DNA from: Planctomycetota bacterium
Lineage (GTDB): Bacteria; Planctomycetota; PLA2
Assembly (NCBI GenBank): GCA_021776785.1
Contig: JAJFFF010000023.1
Span: 1 to 64,000, forward strand
DNA length: 64,000 nt
Direction: 5' to 3'
In this document: in pieces, positions 31,455 through 40,170 of the stretch
Layout of the letters: each line of letters begins with the position of its first letter
Position numbering within the stretch: position 1 is the first letter of the stretch
Program-made: the position numbers and the translations under genes
The notes under the pieces: generated by a model
What the model was told of the DNA's origin: nothing
What the model saw: the letters and a program-made list of their open reading frames with translations, nothing else
Database searches by the model: none

Positions 31455-33986
31455 ATGCGATTGGCGCTGTGCCTGTTTTGCTCGGGGGCGGCGGCGCTCG
31501 TATTGGAGGTGGCGTGGTTTCGACGGCTCGCGCAGGTCTCGGGCGCGACATCGGTGGCCCTGGCGGGCGTGTTGGCGGCCGTCATCGGCGGGATGGCGCT
31601 CGGCTCGCTGCTCGTCGGGCGCTGGGCCGATCGCGTGCAACGCCCGACACGCCTTTACGCGTTCTTAGAAATCGGCGTCACGCTGTGCGCGCTCGGAAGC
31701 CCCTGGTGGATTGATTGGGGGGCGCCCGTGTACGTGGCGCTCGCCGACGCGCCGCTCGCACGCTTCGGTTTCTCGGTGCTGCATTTGGCGCCCGCCGCGA
31801 TCTTGATGGGGGGCACGTTGCCCGCGCTGGCGGCCGCGCTCGACATCGCGCCGGAGCGTCGCGGGCGCGCGTTGGGCGCGTTGTACGCTGCGAATACGTT
31901 GGGCGCCGTCGTCGGAACGCTTGCGGCCGGGTTTTTTCTTCTACCGACCGTCGGCCTGAACGGGTCGATGCGCTGGGCCGCCGTGGGATCCGGTGTGGCC
32001 GCGCTCGTCGCGTGGTGGGCGCCGCTTTCGCGCGCCGGGGCGACGACCGACGCGCACGGCGCGCCGTCGTCGGACGCCCGACGGGCCATCGCGTTGTTCG
32101 CCATCTCCGGATTTTTGGGCATGGCCAGCGAGGTCGGGTTTACGCGTGGCCTCGTGTTGGTGTTTGGCTCCTCGACCTACGCGTTCACGACGGCGCTCGC
32201 CGTTTTTCTGTTCGGCATCGGTGTGGGCGGCGCGCTCGGCGCCCGACTCGCGACGCCGTCACGGAACGCGATGCGTTGGCTCGCCGGGATCGTCGGCCTC
32301 ACGGCGGGGTTGTTCGCTGTTGCGGGGATGGCGCTCTACTGGCTTCCGCGTTGGTATCTAGAGATCTACGTCGGGCAAGGCGGGATCGCCGCGGCCAGTG
32401 CAGGTACGAAGTTTGCGCTGAGCGCGGTTGTGTTGTTACCGGGCGCGCTCGGTCTCGGCGCCGCGTTTCCGTTTGCCGCGCGCATCGCCGCCGCCGCTCA
32501 GCCCGGCGCGGGAACCGGGCGGCTCTACGGCGCCAACACGATCGCCTCGATCCTTGGCTCCACGATCGCGGTCTACATCCTTGTGCCGACGTGGGGACCG
32601 CATCTCGCCATTGCGATCCCGGCCGTTGTTGTGGCCGCGCTCGCACTCGCGCTCGTTCCGAGTCGCTTCGGCGTCGCGTGCGTCATCCTCGCGGGCGTGG
32701 GCGCGCTCCCTCCGAGCGACGTGGCGCGCGAACGCCTCGCGATGGGTGTGTATTACGCACCGGGGCGCTACGTTGCCGCGGACGGTTCGATCGACGACGT
32801 AGCGTGGAACGACGGCGTGGACCTTCCATTTACCGAGTACGGACGCGAAGCGACGGTCTCGCTGTTTCGCTGGTATGGCACGCTCAGCTTGCTCGTCGAC
32901 GGCAAGGCCGTCGCCAGCCAACAGAGCGTGCAGGACGTGCAGCACTTGGAGCTCCTCGGGCATTTGCCGATGGCGCTGCATCCGCGCCCCGAGCGCGTGT
33001 TGGTCGTCGGGCTCGGGTTGGGCACGACCTATCGGGCCGTTTTGTCGCACAAGCCGCCGGAGTTGGTCGTCGTTGAGATCGAAGAGGCGGTTGCAAACGC
33101 GATCGCGGCGCTCGGCGTCAAGCCGCGCAACCTTGTGATCAACGACGCGCGGCTTTACCTCAAAGCGAACGACGAGAAGTTCGACGTGATTACATCGGAC
33201 CCGATTCATCCGTGGGTGCGCGGAGGCGGCGATCTCTACACGCGTGAGTATTTTGAGTTGTGCCGTGCGCGCCTGCGCGACGACGGCGTGATGTGTCACT
33301 GGTTGCCGCTTTATCAGATGGGTCTTGCGGACGTACGCGCGGTCGCGCGGACATTCGCCTCCGTGTTTCACACCGATGTTTACTTCGCCGGGACCGATCT
33401 CGTTCTGGTCGGGCGCCGCGCCGCGAATCAGCCCGCGCGCGACGGGGTCGTGTTGGGCGAGGCCGTGAGCCGCTTGCGTGTCGCTGGACACGACGCCACG
33501 GTTCGCGCCAGCGCGAACGCGGCGTTGCTGACCGAAGATCGTTTGATCTTGGAGTACTCGGCGCCGCACCATCTCGAAAGCCAAGAGCTCGGCTCGATTC
33601 TGCGCTGGGTACAGACGTTGTGGGCTTCGCCGGCGACGCCGTACGGTGCGATTCTCGAGGCGCAGATCGCGCAGTGCGATCAGGACGGCGCCAAAGTGAG
33701 TGCGGCCATCGAACGCGCGCTGCAACAGGCGCCTCAGCACCAATTTGCGCGCCGGTTTGCCGGAGAGGTTTACCTGCAGGCAGCGGGCAGCGTTCAAAGC
33801 GAAGGGTTCCTCAAAGCCGCGCGCCGCTACCTCGGCGACGATCCGCGATTGCTCGGCGTCGAAGCGGATCTTCGCGCCAAGCAGGGACGCCGCGCGGAAG
33901 CCGCCGCGCTGTACCGGCGACTGCTCGCGACGCAACCCGACAACGTGTACGTCAAGCGCCGCCTCGCGCACGTCACGGAGGAGTAG
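31455..33986 (+). CDS. Membrane-fused spermidine-synthase-like protein with TPR tail
   Basis: 843 residues. About 10-12 hydrophobic helices (1-440) in two halves; both GALYAANTLGAVVGT and GRLYGANTIASILGS show the repeated membrane motif typical of this group. Then a methyltransferase-like domain (about 510-680): VLVVGLGLGTTYRAV is the nucleotide-binding loop, VVEIEEAV the acidic strand end, and SDPIHPWVRGGGDLYTREYF the aminopropyltransferase-style active-site region. The last ~140 residues are TPR-like helices. The substrate is unknown; it may not make spermidine. Starts four bases after ltaE. Confidence 0.75.
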   Translation: MRLALCLFCSGAAALVLEVAWFRRLAQVSGATSVALAGVLAAVIGGMALGSLLVGRWADRVQRPTRLYAFLEIGVTLCALGSPWWIDWGAPVYVALADAPLARFGFSVLHLAPAAILMGGTLPALAAALDIAPERRGRALGALYAANTLGAVVGTLAAGFFLLPTVGLNGSMRWAAVGSGVAALVAWWAPLSRAGATTDAHGAPSSDARRAIALFAISGFLGMASEVGFTRGLVLVFGSSTYAFTTALAVFLFGIGVGGALGARLATPSRNAMRWLAGIVGLTAGLFAVAGMALYWLPRWYLEIYVGQGGIAAASAGTKFALSAVVLLPGALGLGAAFPFAARIAAAAQPGAGTGRLYGANTIASILGSTIAVYILVPTWGPHLAIAIPAVVVAALALALVPSRFGVACVILAGVGALPPSDVARERLAMGVYYAPGRYVAADGSIDDVAWNDGVDLPFTEYGREATVSLFRWYGTLSLLVDGKAVASQQSVQDVQHLELLGHLPMALHPRPERVLVVGLGLGTTYRAVLSHKPPELVVVEIEEAVANAIAALGVKPRNLVINDARLYLKANDEKFDVITSDPIHPWVRGGGDLYTREYFELCRARLRDDGVMCHWLPLYQMGLADVRAVARTFASVFHTDVYFAGTDLVLVGRRAANQPARDGVVLGEAVSRLRVAGHDATVRASANAALLTEDRLILEYSAPHHLESQELGSILRWVQTLWASPATPYGAILEAQIAQCDQDGAKVSAAIERALQQAPQHQFARRFAGEVYLQAAGSVQSEGFLKAARRYLGDDPRLLGVEADLRAKQGRRAEAAALYRRLLATQPDNVYVKRRLAHVTEE

Positions 33987-33992
33987 CGGAAG

Positions 33993-35039
33993 CTAGCGCG
34001 TGATCTTGAGCTGTTTCCAAAACAGCCGAAGGTCTTTTTTCCAAGCCCGTTCGGCCGCGCCGTACATCGTCATCTGAATCTCGTAGAGCCGCCCGTTGCC
34101 GTGCTCGATCAGACGCCATTCCTCGGTGAACACAAACGTCTTGGTCTTGCCGGCCAGCTTGAACCGATATGCTTCATCGGCGCCGGGCCATCGCGCCCGT
34201 TTCGGTTTGCGCGGGACCTTCGCTCCGGGGTACTTGTTGGCGAACACGTCGATGCGCATCTGCGCCCGCGCCGCCGTCTTTTGCTTGACGGTCTTTTTGA
34301 GTAGGACGCGCACGCGAATATCGCACACGTTTTTTTGCTCGTCGACGCGGCGTAGATGGAGATAGATCCCTTTGTCCGCGGCCGGGTCCACTTTTTTGGT
34401 GGCGAAGCCGGCAGGGCGCATGAGGTTGAGGCGGTAGTACGCATGCGCGATCCACTCCGGCTTGCCGGACGCGGGTTTGTCCGGCGCGGGCGGAAGGCCT
34501 TTGGTTTCGAGCAACGAAAACCCGTGGGCGATGGCGCGGAGGTCGTCCAGCAAGGCGTGGTCGCGCGGCCAGCAGTCGAGTGTCAGCACGTAGAGGCGGT
34601 CGCCGTCCGCGAGGCAAAGGGCGAACCGCAGCGCGTCCACGGATCCCTCGCGGTATTCGAGCGTCGCGAGGGAACGGTCGCGCTCGCCTTCCCACGAGGG
34701 CTCTCCCGCCCCGGCGGCTCCCATCGCCAGCAACTTTTCTCCGCGGGCGGCCGCCGGGGCCCCTTTGGCCGCTTTGTCGGCCCCGACCCGGTGGATTCGG
34801 AGCGAGATCCGTGCTCCGGCCGTCTCGTCGCCCGTCGTCAGGTGCACAGCCTCGCCGGCCGGCGCCTTGGCGCGGCGAAAGTCTCCCGGGACCCGAAAAA
34901 GAAAGTTCCCGTCCGCCATCGGCGAGGAAACGACCCAGTCGGCCCCGTCTTTTTCGAGGCGGACGGCTGCCTTGATTTCGTTCGCGGCGCTTACGGCCGA
35001 TAGAAGACAAAGAAGAAGGATGCGGTTGACGGAGGCCAT
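33993..35039 (-). CDS. Exported protein of unknown function
   Basis: 348 residues with a signal peptide (MASVNRILLLCLLSAVSAAN). The mature part has two halves of mixed alpha/beta character with many Lys/Arg; no domain recognised. It converges with the spermidine-synthase-like gene (6 bases between stops) and diverges from the phosphohexomutase with only ten bases between the two start codons. The promoters of both divergent genes must therefore lie inside each other's coding sequence. An upstream in-frame ATG at 35078 would overlap the mutase and is rejected. Confidence 0.65.
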   Translation of the reverse strand: MASVNRILLLCLLSAVSAANEIKAAVRLEKDGADWVVSSPMADGNFLFRVPGDFRRAKAPAGEAVHLTTGDETAGARISLRIHRVGADKAAKGAPAAARGEKLLAMGAAGAGEPSWEGERDRSLATLEYREGSVDALRFALCLADGDRLYVLTLDCWPRDHALLDDLRAIAHGFSLLETKGLPPAPDKPASGKPEWIAHAYYRLNLMRPAGFATKKVDPAADKGIYLHLRRVDEQKNVCDIRVRVLLKKTVKQKTAARAQMRIDVFANKYPGAKVPRKPKRARWPGADEAYRFKLAGKTKTFVFTEEWRLIEHGNGRLYEIQMTMYGAAERAWKKDLRLFWKQLKITR

Positions 35040-35049
35040 GGAGCGAGCG

Positions 35050-36381
35050 ATGAGTAGTCCTTTTAAAGCGTACGACATTCGCGGGATTTACCCGACCCAG
35101 ATCGATGCTGATCTCGCGCGAGCGATCGGAAGATCATATGCGGCGGAGATTTCACCGCAATCTGTGGTCGTCGGCCATGACATGCGGCCGTGCGCGCCGG
35201 AGATCACGAACGCGTTGATCGAGGGGCTCACGGCGGCGGGCGTCAACGTCACGCACATCGGCCTGGTTTCGACGCCCCTCGTCAGTTTCGCTCTCGGCAG
35301 CGGTGGGTTCGATGGCGGCATCATGGTCACCGCGAGCCACAACCCGGCGGAGTACATCGGCTTGAAGCTCGCTCGTGAAAAGGCGATCCCGCTGAGTTGG
35401 GAGCATGGCATCGAGTCGATGGAGAAACGGATCAAGTCCGGCGCTTTGCCGGCGGACGCGGCGCAGCACGGCACGGTGGAGCACAAGAGCTTCACCGAGG
35501 CCTACGTCGACATGGTGATTCGCCACTCGAACTCGGGGCGGCGTCTCAAAGTCGTCGTCGATGCCGGCAACGGCATGGGCGGCTGGGAGTTTCCCCATGT
35601 CGCCAAGCGTCTCGACTTGGAAGTGATCCCGCTTTACTTCGACCTTGATGGATCGTTCCCGAACCACGAGGCCAACCCGCTCGATCATTCGACGCTGCGC
35701 GATCTCTGCGCGCGCGTGGTCGCCGAGGGTGCAGACTTGGGTATTGCGTTCGATGGCGATGCCGACCGCGCGGGCTTTGTCGACGAAAAAGGCGGTGTCG
35801 TGACCAACGACCTTGCGTCCGCGTTGATGGCCGCCGACATCTTGGCGCGCGAAAAAGGACCGGTTGTGTACGACCTGCGCAGCAGCCGCGCGTTGCCCGA
35901 GTCGATCATTCGTCACGGCGGTACGCCGATTCGCGGGCGCGTCGGGCACAGCTTCATGAAGAACGCCATGCGTGAACACGGTTGTGTGTTCGGCGGCGAG
36001 TACTCCGGTCACTACTATTTTCGCGAGAACTACAACACCGAGTCCGCGAGCCTGGCGGTCGTTGCGATGTGCAACATCTTGTCGCGCGGCGACGCGCCGA
36101 TGAGCGAGCACCTCGACACGCTGCGCTGCTACATCCAAACCGGCGAAGTAAATTTCAACGTGCCCGACAAGATGGCCAAGATGAAAGAGATCGAGGCCGC
36201 GTACCCGGACGCCGAAACCGATTGGCTCGACGGCGTGACCGTGCAGTACGAGGATTGGTGGTGCAACGTGCGTCCGTCCAACACCGAGCCCAAGCTGCGG
36301 CTCAATCTCGAGGCGAGCGACCAAAAGACGTTCGAAAAGCGCAAGGCCGAGGTGTTTGCGATCCTCGGGACTCCGCTGTAG
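35050..36381 (+). CDS. Phosphomannomutase/phosphoglucomutase
   Basis: 443 residues of the alpha-D-phosphohexomutase family, which interconverts hexose 1- and 6-phosphates for cell-surface polysaccharide and glycogen routes. FKAYDIRGIYPTQ is the N-terminal signature; GIMVTASHNPAEYIG holds the phosphoserine; FDGDADRAGF binds Mg2+; GGEYSGHYYF is the sugar-binding loop; RPSNTEPKLRLNLE binds phosphate. The SGHYYF form resembles AlgC/ManB bifunctional enzymes. GGAG six bases before ATG 35050 supports this start; ATG 35038 is the alternative. Confidence 0.9.
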   Translation: MSSPFKAYDIRGIYPTQIDADLARAIGRSYAAEISPQSVVVGHDMRPCAPEITNALIEGLTAAGVNVTHIGLVSTPLVSFALGSGGFDGGIMVTASHNPAEYIGLKLAREKAIPLSWEHGIESMEKRIKSGALPADAAQHGTVEHKSFTEAYVDMVIRHSNSGRRLKVVVDAGNGMGGWEFPHVAKRLDLEVIPLYFDLDGSFPNHEANPLDHSTLRDLCARVVAEGADLGIAFDGDADRAGFVDEKGGVVTNDLASALMAADILAREKGPVVYDLRSSRALPESIIRHGGTPIRGRVGHSFMKNAMREHGCVFGGEYSGHYYFRENYNTESASLAVVAMCNILSRGDAPMSEHLDTLRCYIQTGEVNFNVPDKMAKMKEIEAAYPDAETDWLDGVTVQYEDWWCNVRPSNTEPKLRLNLEASDQKTFEKRKAEVFAILGTPL

Positions 36382-36399
36382 TAGCGAATTTACGAGTTC

Positions 36400-36428
36400 T
36401 TAACAAACCCAATATTCAGGGTTCATAG
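36400..36428 (+). promoter_or_regulatory. Candidate pst promoter, possible Pho site
   Basis: TTAACA (36400-36405) and TCATAG (36423-36428) have 17-base spacing. Two similar half-sites, GTTCTTAAC and GTTCATAGG, lie about 24 bases apart and could bind PhoB. The exact operator in this lineage is not known. Confidence 0.3.
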
Positions 36429-36467
36429 GCGCGTGGTCTTCTTCCTGCACAAGGAGAAACCGAAACT

Positions 36468-37442
36468 ATGAATCTGAATTTTCTCGTAGCTGCGACCCTG
36501 TCCAGCGCCGTTCTCGCCGGAGGCGTCTCCGTGGACGCCAGCCTTCCGAACTACACGCCTGCGCGCGGTGTCTCGGGCAGCATCAAGAGTGTCGGTTCCG
36601 ACACGATGAACAACTTGATGACGTACTGGGCGGAAAGCTTCAAACGCTACTACCCCAACGTCTCCCCCGAAATTGAAGGCAAGGGTTCGTCGACAGCGCC
36701 CCCGGCCATCATCAGCGGAACTTCGAACTTCGGTCCGATGAGCCGTCAGATGAAGGACAAAGAGATGGACGCGTTCGAAAAAGCGTTCGGCTACAAAGCC
36801 ACACAGCTTCGCACGGGCATCGACATGCTCGCCGTCTATGTCCACAAGGACAATCCGATCGCCAAGAAGGGCCTGACGATGAAGCAGGTCGATGCGATCT
36901 TCTCGAAGACGCGCAAGGGCGGACACGAGAGCGACATCACGACGTGGGGCCAGGTCGGACTTACGGGCGAGTGGGCGAACCGCCCGATCGCGACCTACGG
37001 ACGCAACTCCGCGTCCGGCACCTACGGCTACTTCAAGAAAAAAGCGCTCTTCAAGGGTGACTACAAGGACTCTGTCAAAGAGCAGGCGGGTAGCTCGGCC
37101 GTGGTGAGTTCAGTCGCCAGCGACATCGGCGCGATAGGCTACAGCGGCATCGGCTACAAGACGCCGGACGTCGCTACCGTGCCTCTCTCCAAGTCGGGTA
37201 CGTTCATCCCGGCCACTCCGGAAAACGCTTACTCGGGTAAGTACCCGCTCGCGCGCTTCCTCTGGTTGACCGTGAACTACAAACCGGGCAGCAAGCTTGA
37301 GCCGCTGCGCGCCGAATTCATCAAGTTGATCTTCAGCAAGCAGGGGCAGTCGATCGTCTTGAAAGACGGCTACTTCCCGGTGGTCGCCGGACTCGCCAAG
37401 CGCGAGTTGGCAAAAGTCGGCCTCCGCCCGAACACCCCCTAA
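36468..37442 (+). CDS. pstS: Phosphate-binding protein PstS
   Basis: 324 residues. Periplasmic phosphate receptor for the Pst ABC importer. A signal peptide is followed by a mature protein with SVGSDTMNNLMTYWAESF, the phosphate-binding loop region, EGKGSSTAPPAIISG, GPMSRQMKDKE, and RNSASGTYGYFKKKAL. The last two hold the Ser/Arg contacts common to the family. AAGGAGA lies about nine bases before the ATG, so unlike many neighbours it has a strong ribosome site. First gene of a seven-gene unit; pstC begins five bases after the stop. Confidence 0.93.
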   Translation: MNLNFLVAATLSSAVLAGGVSVDASLPNYTPARGVSGSIKSVGSDTMNNLMTYWAESFKRYYPNVSPEIEGKGSSTAPPAIISGTSNFGPMSRQMKDKEMDAFEKAFGYKATQLRTGIDMLAVYVHKDNPIAKKGLTMKQVDAIFSKTRKGGHESDITTWGQVGLTGEWANRPIATYGRNSASGTYGYFKKKALFKGDYKDSVKEQAGSSAVVSSVASDIGAIGYSGIGYKTPDVATVPLSKSGTFIPATPENAYSGKYPLARFLWLTVNYKPGSKLEPLRAEFIKLIFSKQGQSIVLKDGYFPVVAGLAKRELAKVGLRPNTP

Positions 37443-37446
37443 TCCT

Positions 37447-40170
37447 GTGACCAACACCGGCCAACGCCGGTCGCGAGCCACCCCGAAGCACGTCAAAACT
37501 GCGGAACGGGTGGCTCGCGCCCTCATCTCCACAGGTGGCATCGGAACCATCATCGCCGTCGTCTTGATCTTTGGCTTTTTGGTCTCCGTCGTGCTGCCGC
37601 TGTTCTCCGGCGGGGAGGTTTCCGAGCCGCGTGCGATCGCTGTGCGCGGATCGGAGAACACCATCCGCATGGAAGTCGATGAGCTTCGACTGATCGGCTA
37701 CACGCTCGACCGCGACGGTACGGTCACGGTGTTCTCGCTCGCGGATGGCGGCGTTCTCGAACGGCGTGCGATCTTTCCCGACGAGAAGGTGACGGCATGG
37801 TCATTTAGTCCTGACGGTGCGCAGTGTGCATTCGGCTTCGACGATGGAACGATCCGTTTCGGAACCATAGGCTTCTCGTTCGTGTTCCTCGATGAGGTTC
37901 CGAATGAACTGAGCGCGCTGAGAATCGGTGAGTCTAAGTCGTTCAAAAAAGGCGTCGTAATCGTCACGCCCAAAAAGCAACACCGCTTGCAGGCGCTAAA
38001 GGTCGAGCTCGGCAAGCCTCTGAAAGCGGCGAACGGATCGATCGCACAGATTGACTACTCCGTTCGACCGGACGACAAAAAGGTCTTCGCCATCACAACG
38101 GCGGATGGCGCTCTCCGAGTCATCTACGAGTCGGTCGAGATGGACATGATGACGGGCGAGGACAAAGTGGTTCTCGATCCGCGCGACATTCCCTACGAGC
38201 GGCCGCAAGGACGGAACGCGGCGGACCACATCTTTGTCAACGGCGGCGCGACGTCGCTGGTCTTGATCTGGAACGACGGATTCGGCCAGCGCTTCGACAT
38301 TCGCGACGACGTCCCGCACGGCGCCGTCGAGGATTTCCAGTTGACCGACACCGGAGACACGATTACTGCCGCGCGCGCGCTCGTCGGGAAGTCGACCATC
38401 ATGATCGGCACGGCCCAAGGCAAGTTGGACGCGTGGTTTGCGATCAAGCCCGATCTCGTGGTCTACGGTCGCAACTTGACGCCGCGGCGCGAGGGCAACT
38501 GGAAGTACAAAGACCAAAAGCGCTTTCGCCGGCCGCGGCTGATTCCCACCAAGGCTGCCGAGATCGACTTTGATGAACTTGAGCCCATGCCGCGCGACGG
38601 CGTCGAGTTCGTGTGCGGGCATCGTCTCGACCCCGCGGACAGCGCGCTCGTCTCGATGAGCCCGTCCAGCCGTTCGCGCATGCTGACCGCCGCCTACGCG
38701 AACGGTTCGGTGCGTACGTACCAGGTGACGACCGAATCCTTGGTCGTCGAGACCGAGCCGGTCGCCGGCGGTGTGCACTACGTCGCCTTGAGTCCGAAAG
38801 AGGACGGCATCTACGCGCTGTCGGGCGAGTCGATGCGCGGCTGGAACTTCGACCCCAAGCATCCGGAAGCGACGTTTGGTTCGCTGTTTGGCCGCGTTTG
38901 GTACGAAGGCTACAACAAGCCCGACTACGCCTGGCAATCCACAGGTGGAAGCAGCAGCTTCGAGCCGAAGCTCAGCTTGCGTCCGTTGATCTACGGAACG
39001 ATCAAGGCCACAACCTACAGCATCTTGATCGCGGCGCCGCTCGCGCTTCTAGCTGCGATCTTTACGAGCCAGTTTCTCGCAAGCAGGCTGCGGACGTCGG
39101 TGAAGTCGACCATCGAAATGATGGCGAGTTTGCCGAGCGTCGTCTTGGGGTTTATGGCGGCGATCGTAATCGCGCCCTATCTCCAAGGTGGCGTTCCGAT
39201 CATGCTCGCGGCGTTCGCGACCATTCCATTCGCCATCTTGTTAGGCGCGCGACTTTGGCAGCTCCTGCCAACACGCAAAGCGATTCAGTGGGGCGGATTT
39301 CCGCGATTCGCGTCGATTTCCGTGTTCCTGCCCGTCGGGTTGCTATTGGCGACTTGGATCGGTCCGCTTCTTGAGTCGTCGTTTTTTGGGGGCAATCTCA
39401 GGTCGTGGTTGTCGGACAGTGCGGACAACCAGGCGGACGGCGTCGGCGGCTGGATGCTCTTGCTGATGCCGCTGTGCTTGCTCGTCGTGGCGGCGCTCAA
39501 CGTGTACTTCCTGGCGCCGGTGGTGCGGTCGATCTCGCGGACATGGACGCGAAAGCAGTGCGCACTGTTCGACGTCGCGAAACTACTCGTACAGACAGTC
39601 GTCGTCCTGTTACTGGCATGGGGCGGCGCGAAGATGCTCGGCGCGGGGTGGATGGAGTGGATCGGGTTGGATGCGGACCCCCGGGGCGGCGTTTTAGGCT
39701 CCTACAACCAGCTCAACGCTCTGGTCGTCGGGTTCGTGATGGGCTTCGCGATCGTTCCGATCATCTACACCCTGGCCGAGGATGCGTTGTCGAGCGTCCC
39801 TTCGCAACTCCGCGAGGGTTCGCTCGGTGCGGGCGCGACGCCCTGGCAAACCGCGTGGCGCATCGTGATCCCGACATCGATGAGCGGACTGTTCGGCGCG
39901 CTGATGGTCGGCTTGGGACGCGCCGTCGGCGAAACGATGATCGTGTTGATGGCCGCAGGCAATACGCCCGTCATGGAGCTCAACATGTTCAGCGGGTTTC
40001 GCACGCTCTCGGCCAACATTGCGACGGAGCTGCCGGAGGCTGTGCAAGGTGACACGCACTACCGCGCGCTATTCCTGGCGGCGCTGGTGCTCTTTGCCAT
40101 GACGTTTTGCATCAACATCTTTGCGGAGGGTGTGCGCCGGGTGTTCCGACGCCGCTTTGCTGATCTATGA
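37447..40170 (+). CDS. pstC: Phosphate ABC permease PstC with a large extracytoplasmic insert
   Basis: 907 residues, nearly three times the usual length. Helix 1 is at about 31-53. Residues ~55-505 form a beta-rich domain with WD40/propeller-like strand patterns (ALRVIYESVEMDMMTGEDK; SRSRMLTAAYANGSVRTYQV). The normal permease core follows from ~511, with the coupling segment GSLGAGATPWQTAWRIVIPT near the end. It forms the channel with PstA. The insert would face the periplasm and could sense or guide phosphate or PstS. GTG start at 37447. Its stop overlaps the pstA start by four bases. Confidence 0.9.
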   Translation: MTNTGQRRSRATPKHVKTAERVARALISTGGIGTIIAVVLIFGFLVSVVLPLFSGGEVSEPRAIAVRGSENTIRMEVDELRLIGYTLDRDGTVTVFSLADGGVLERRAIFPDEKVTAWSFSPDGAQCAFGFDDGTIRFGTIGFSFVFLDEVPNELSALRIGESKSFKKGVVIVTPKKQHRLQALKVELGKPLKAANGSIAQIDYSVRPDDKKVFAITTADGALRVIYESVEMDMMTGEDKVVLDPRDIPYERPQGRNAADHIFVNGGATSLVLIWNDGFGQRFDIRDDVPHGAVEDFQLTDTGDTITAARALVGKSTIMIGTAQGKLDAWFAIKPDLVVYGRNLTPRREGNWKYKDQKRFRRPRLIPTKAAEIDFDELEPMPRDGVEFVCGHRLDPADSALVSMSPSSRSRMLTAAYANGSVRTYQVTTESLVVETEPVAGGVHYVALSPKEDGIYALSGESMRGWNFDPKHPEATFGSLFGRVWYEGYNKPDYAWQSTGGSSSFEPKLSLRPLIYGTIKATTYSILIAAPLALLAAIFTSQFLASRLRTSVKSTIEMMASLPSVVLGFMAAIVIAPYLQGGVPIMLAAFATIPFAILLGARLWQLLPTRKAIQWGGFPRFASISVFLPVGLLLATWIGPLLESSFFGGNLRSWLSDSADNQADGVGGWMLLLMPLCLLVVAALNVYFLAPVVRSISRTWTRKQCALFDVAKLLVQTVVVLLLAWGGAKMLGAGWMEWIGLDADPRGGVLGSYNQLNALVVGFVMGFAIVPIIYTLAEDALSSVPSQLREGSLGAGATPWQTAWRIVIPTSMSGLFGALMVGLGRAVGETMIVLMAAGNTPVMELNMFSGFRTLSANIATELPEAVQGDTHYRALFLAALVLFAMTFCINIFAEGVRRVFRRRFADL

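Noticed and set aside
35050..35500. Frameshift or truncation at the start of the phosphohexomutase
   Set aside because: The family N-terminus FKAYDIRG is in frame from 35050; the long upstream frame is only antisense overlap.
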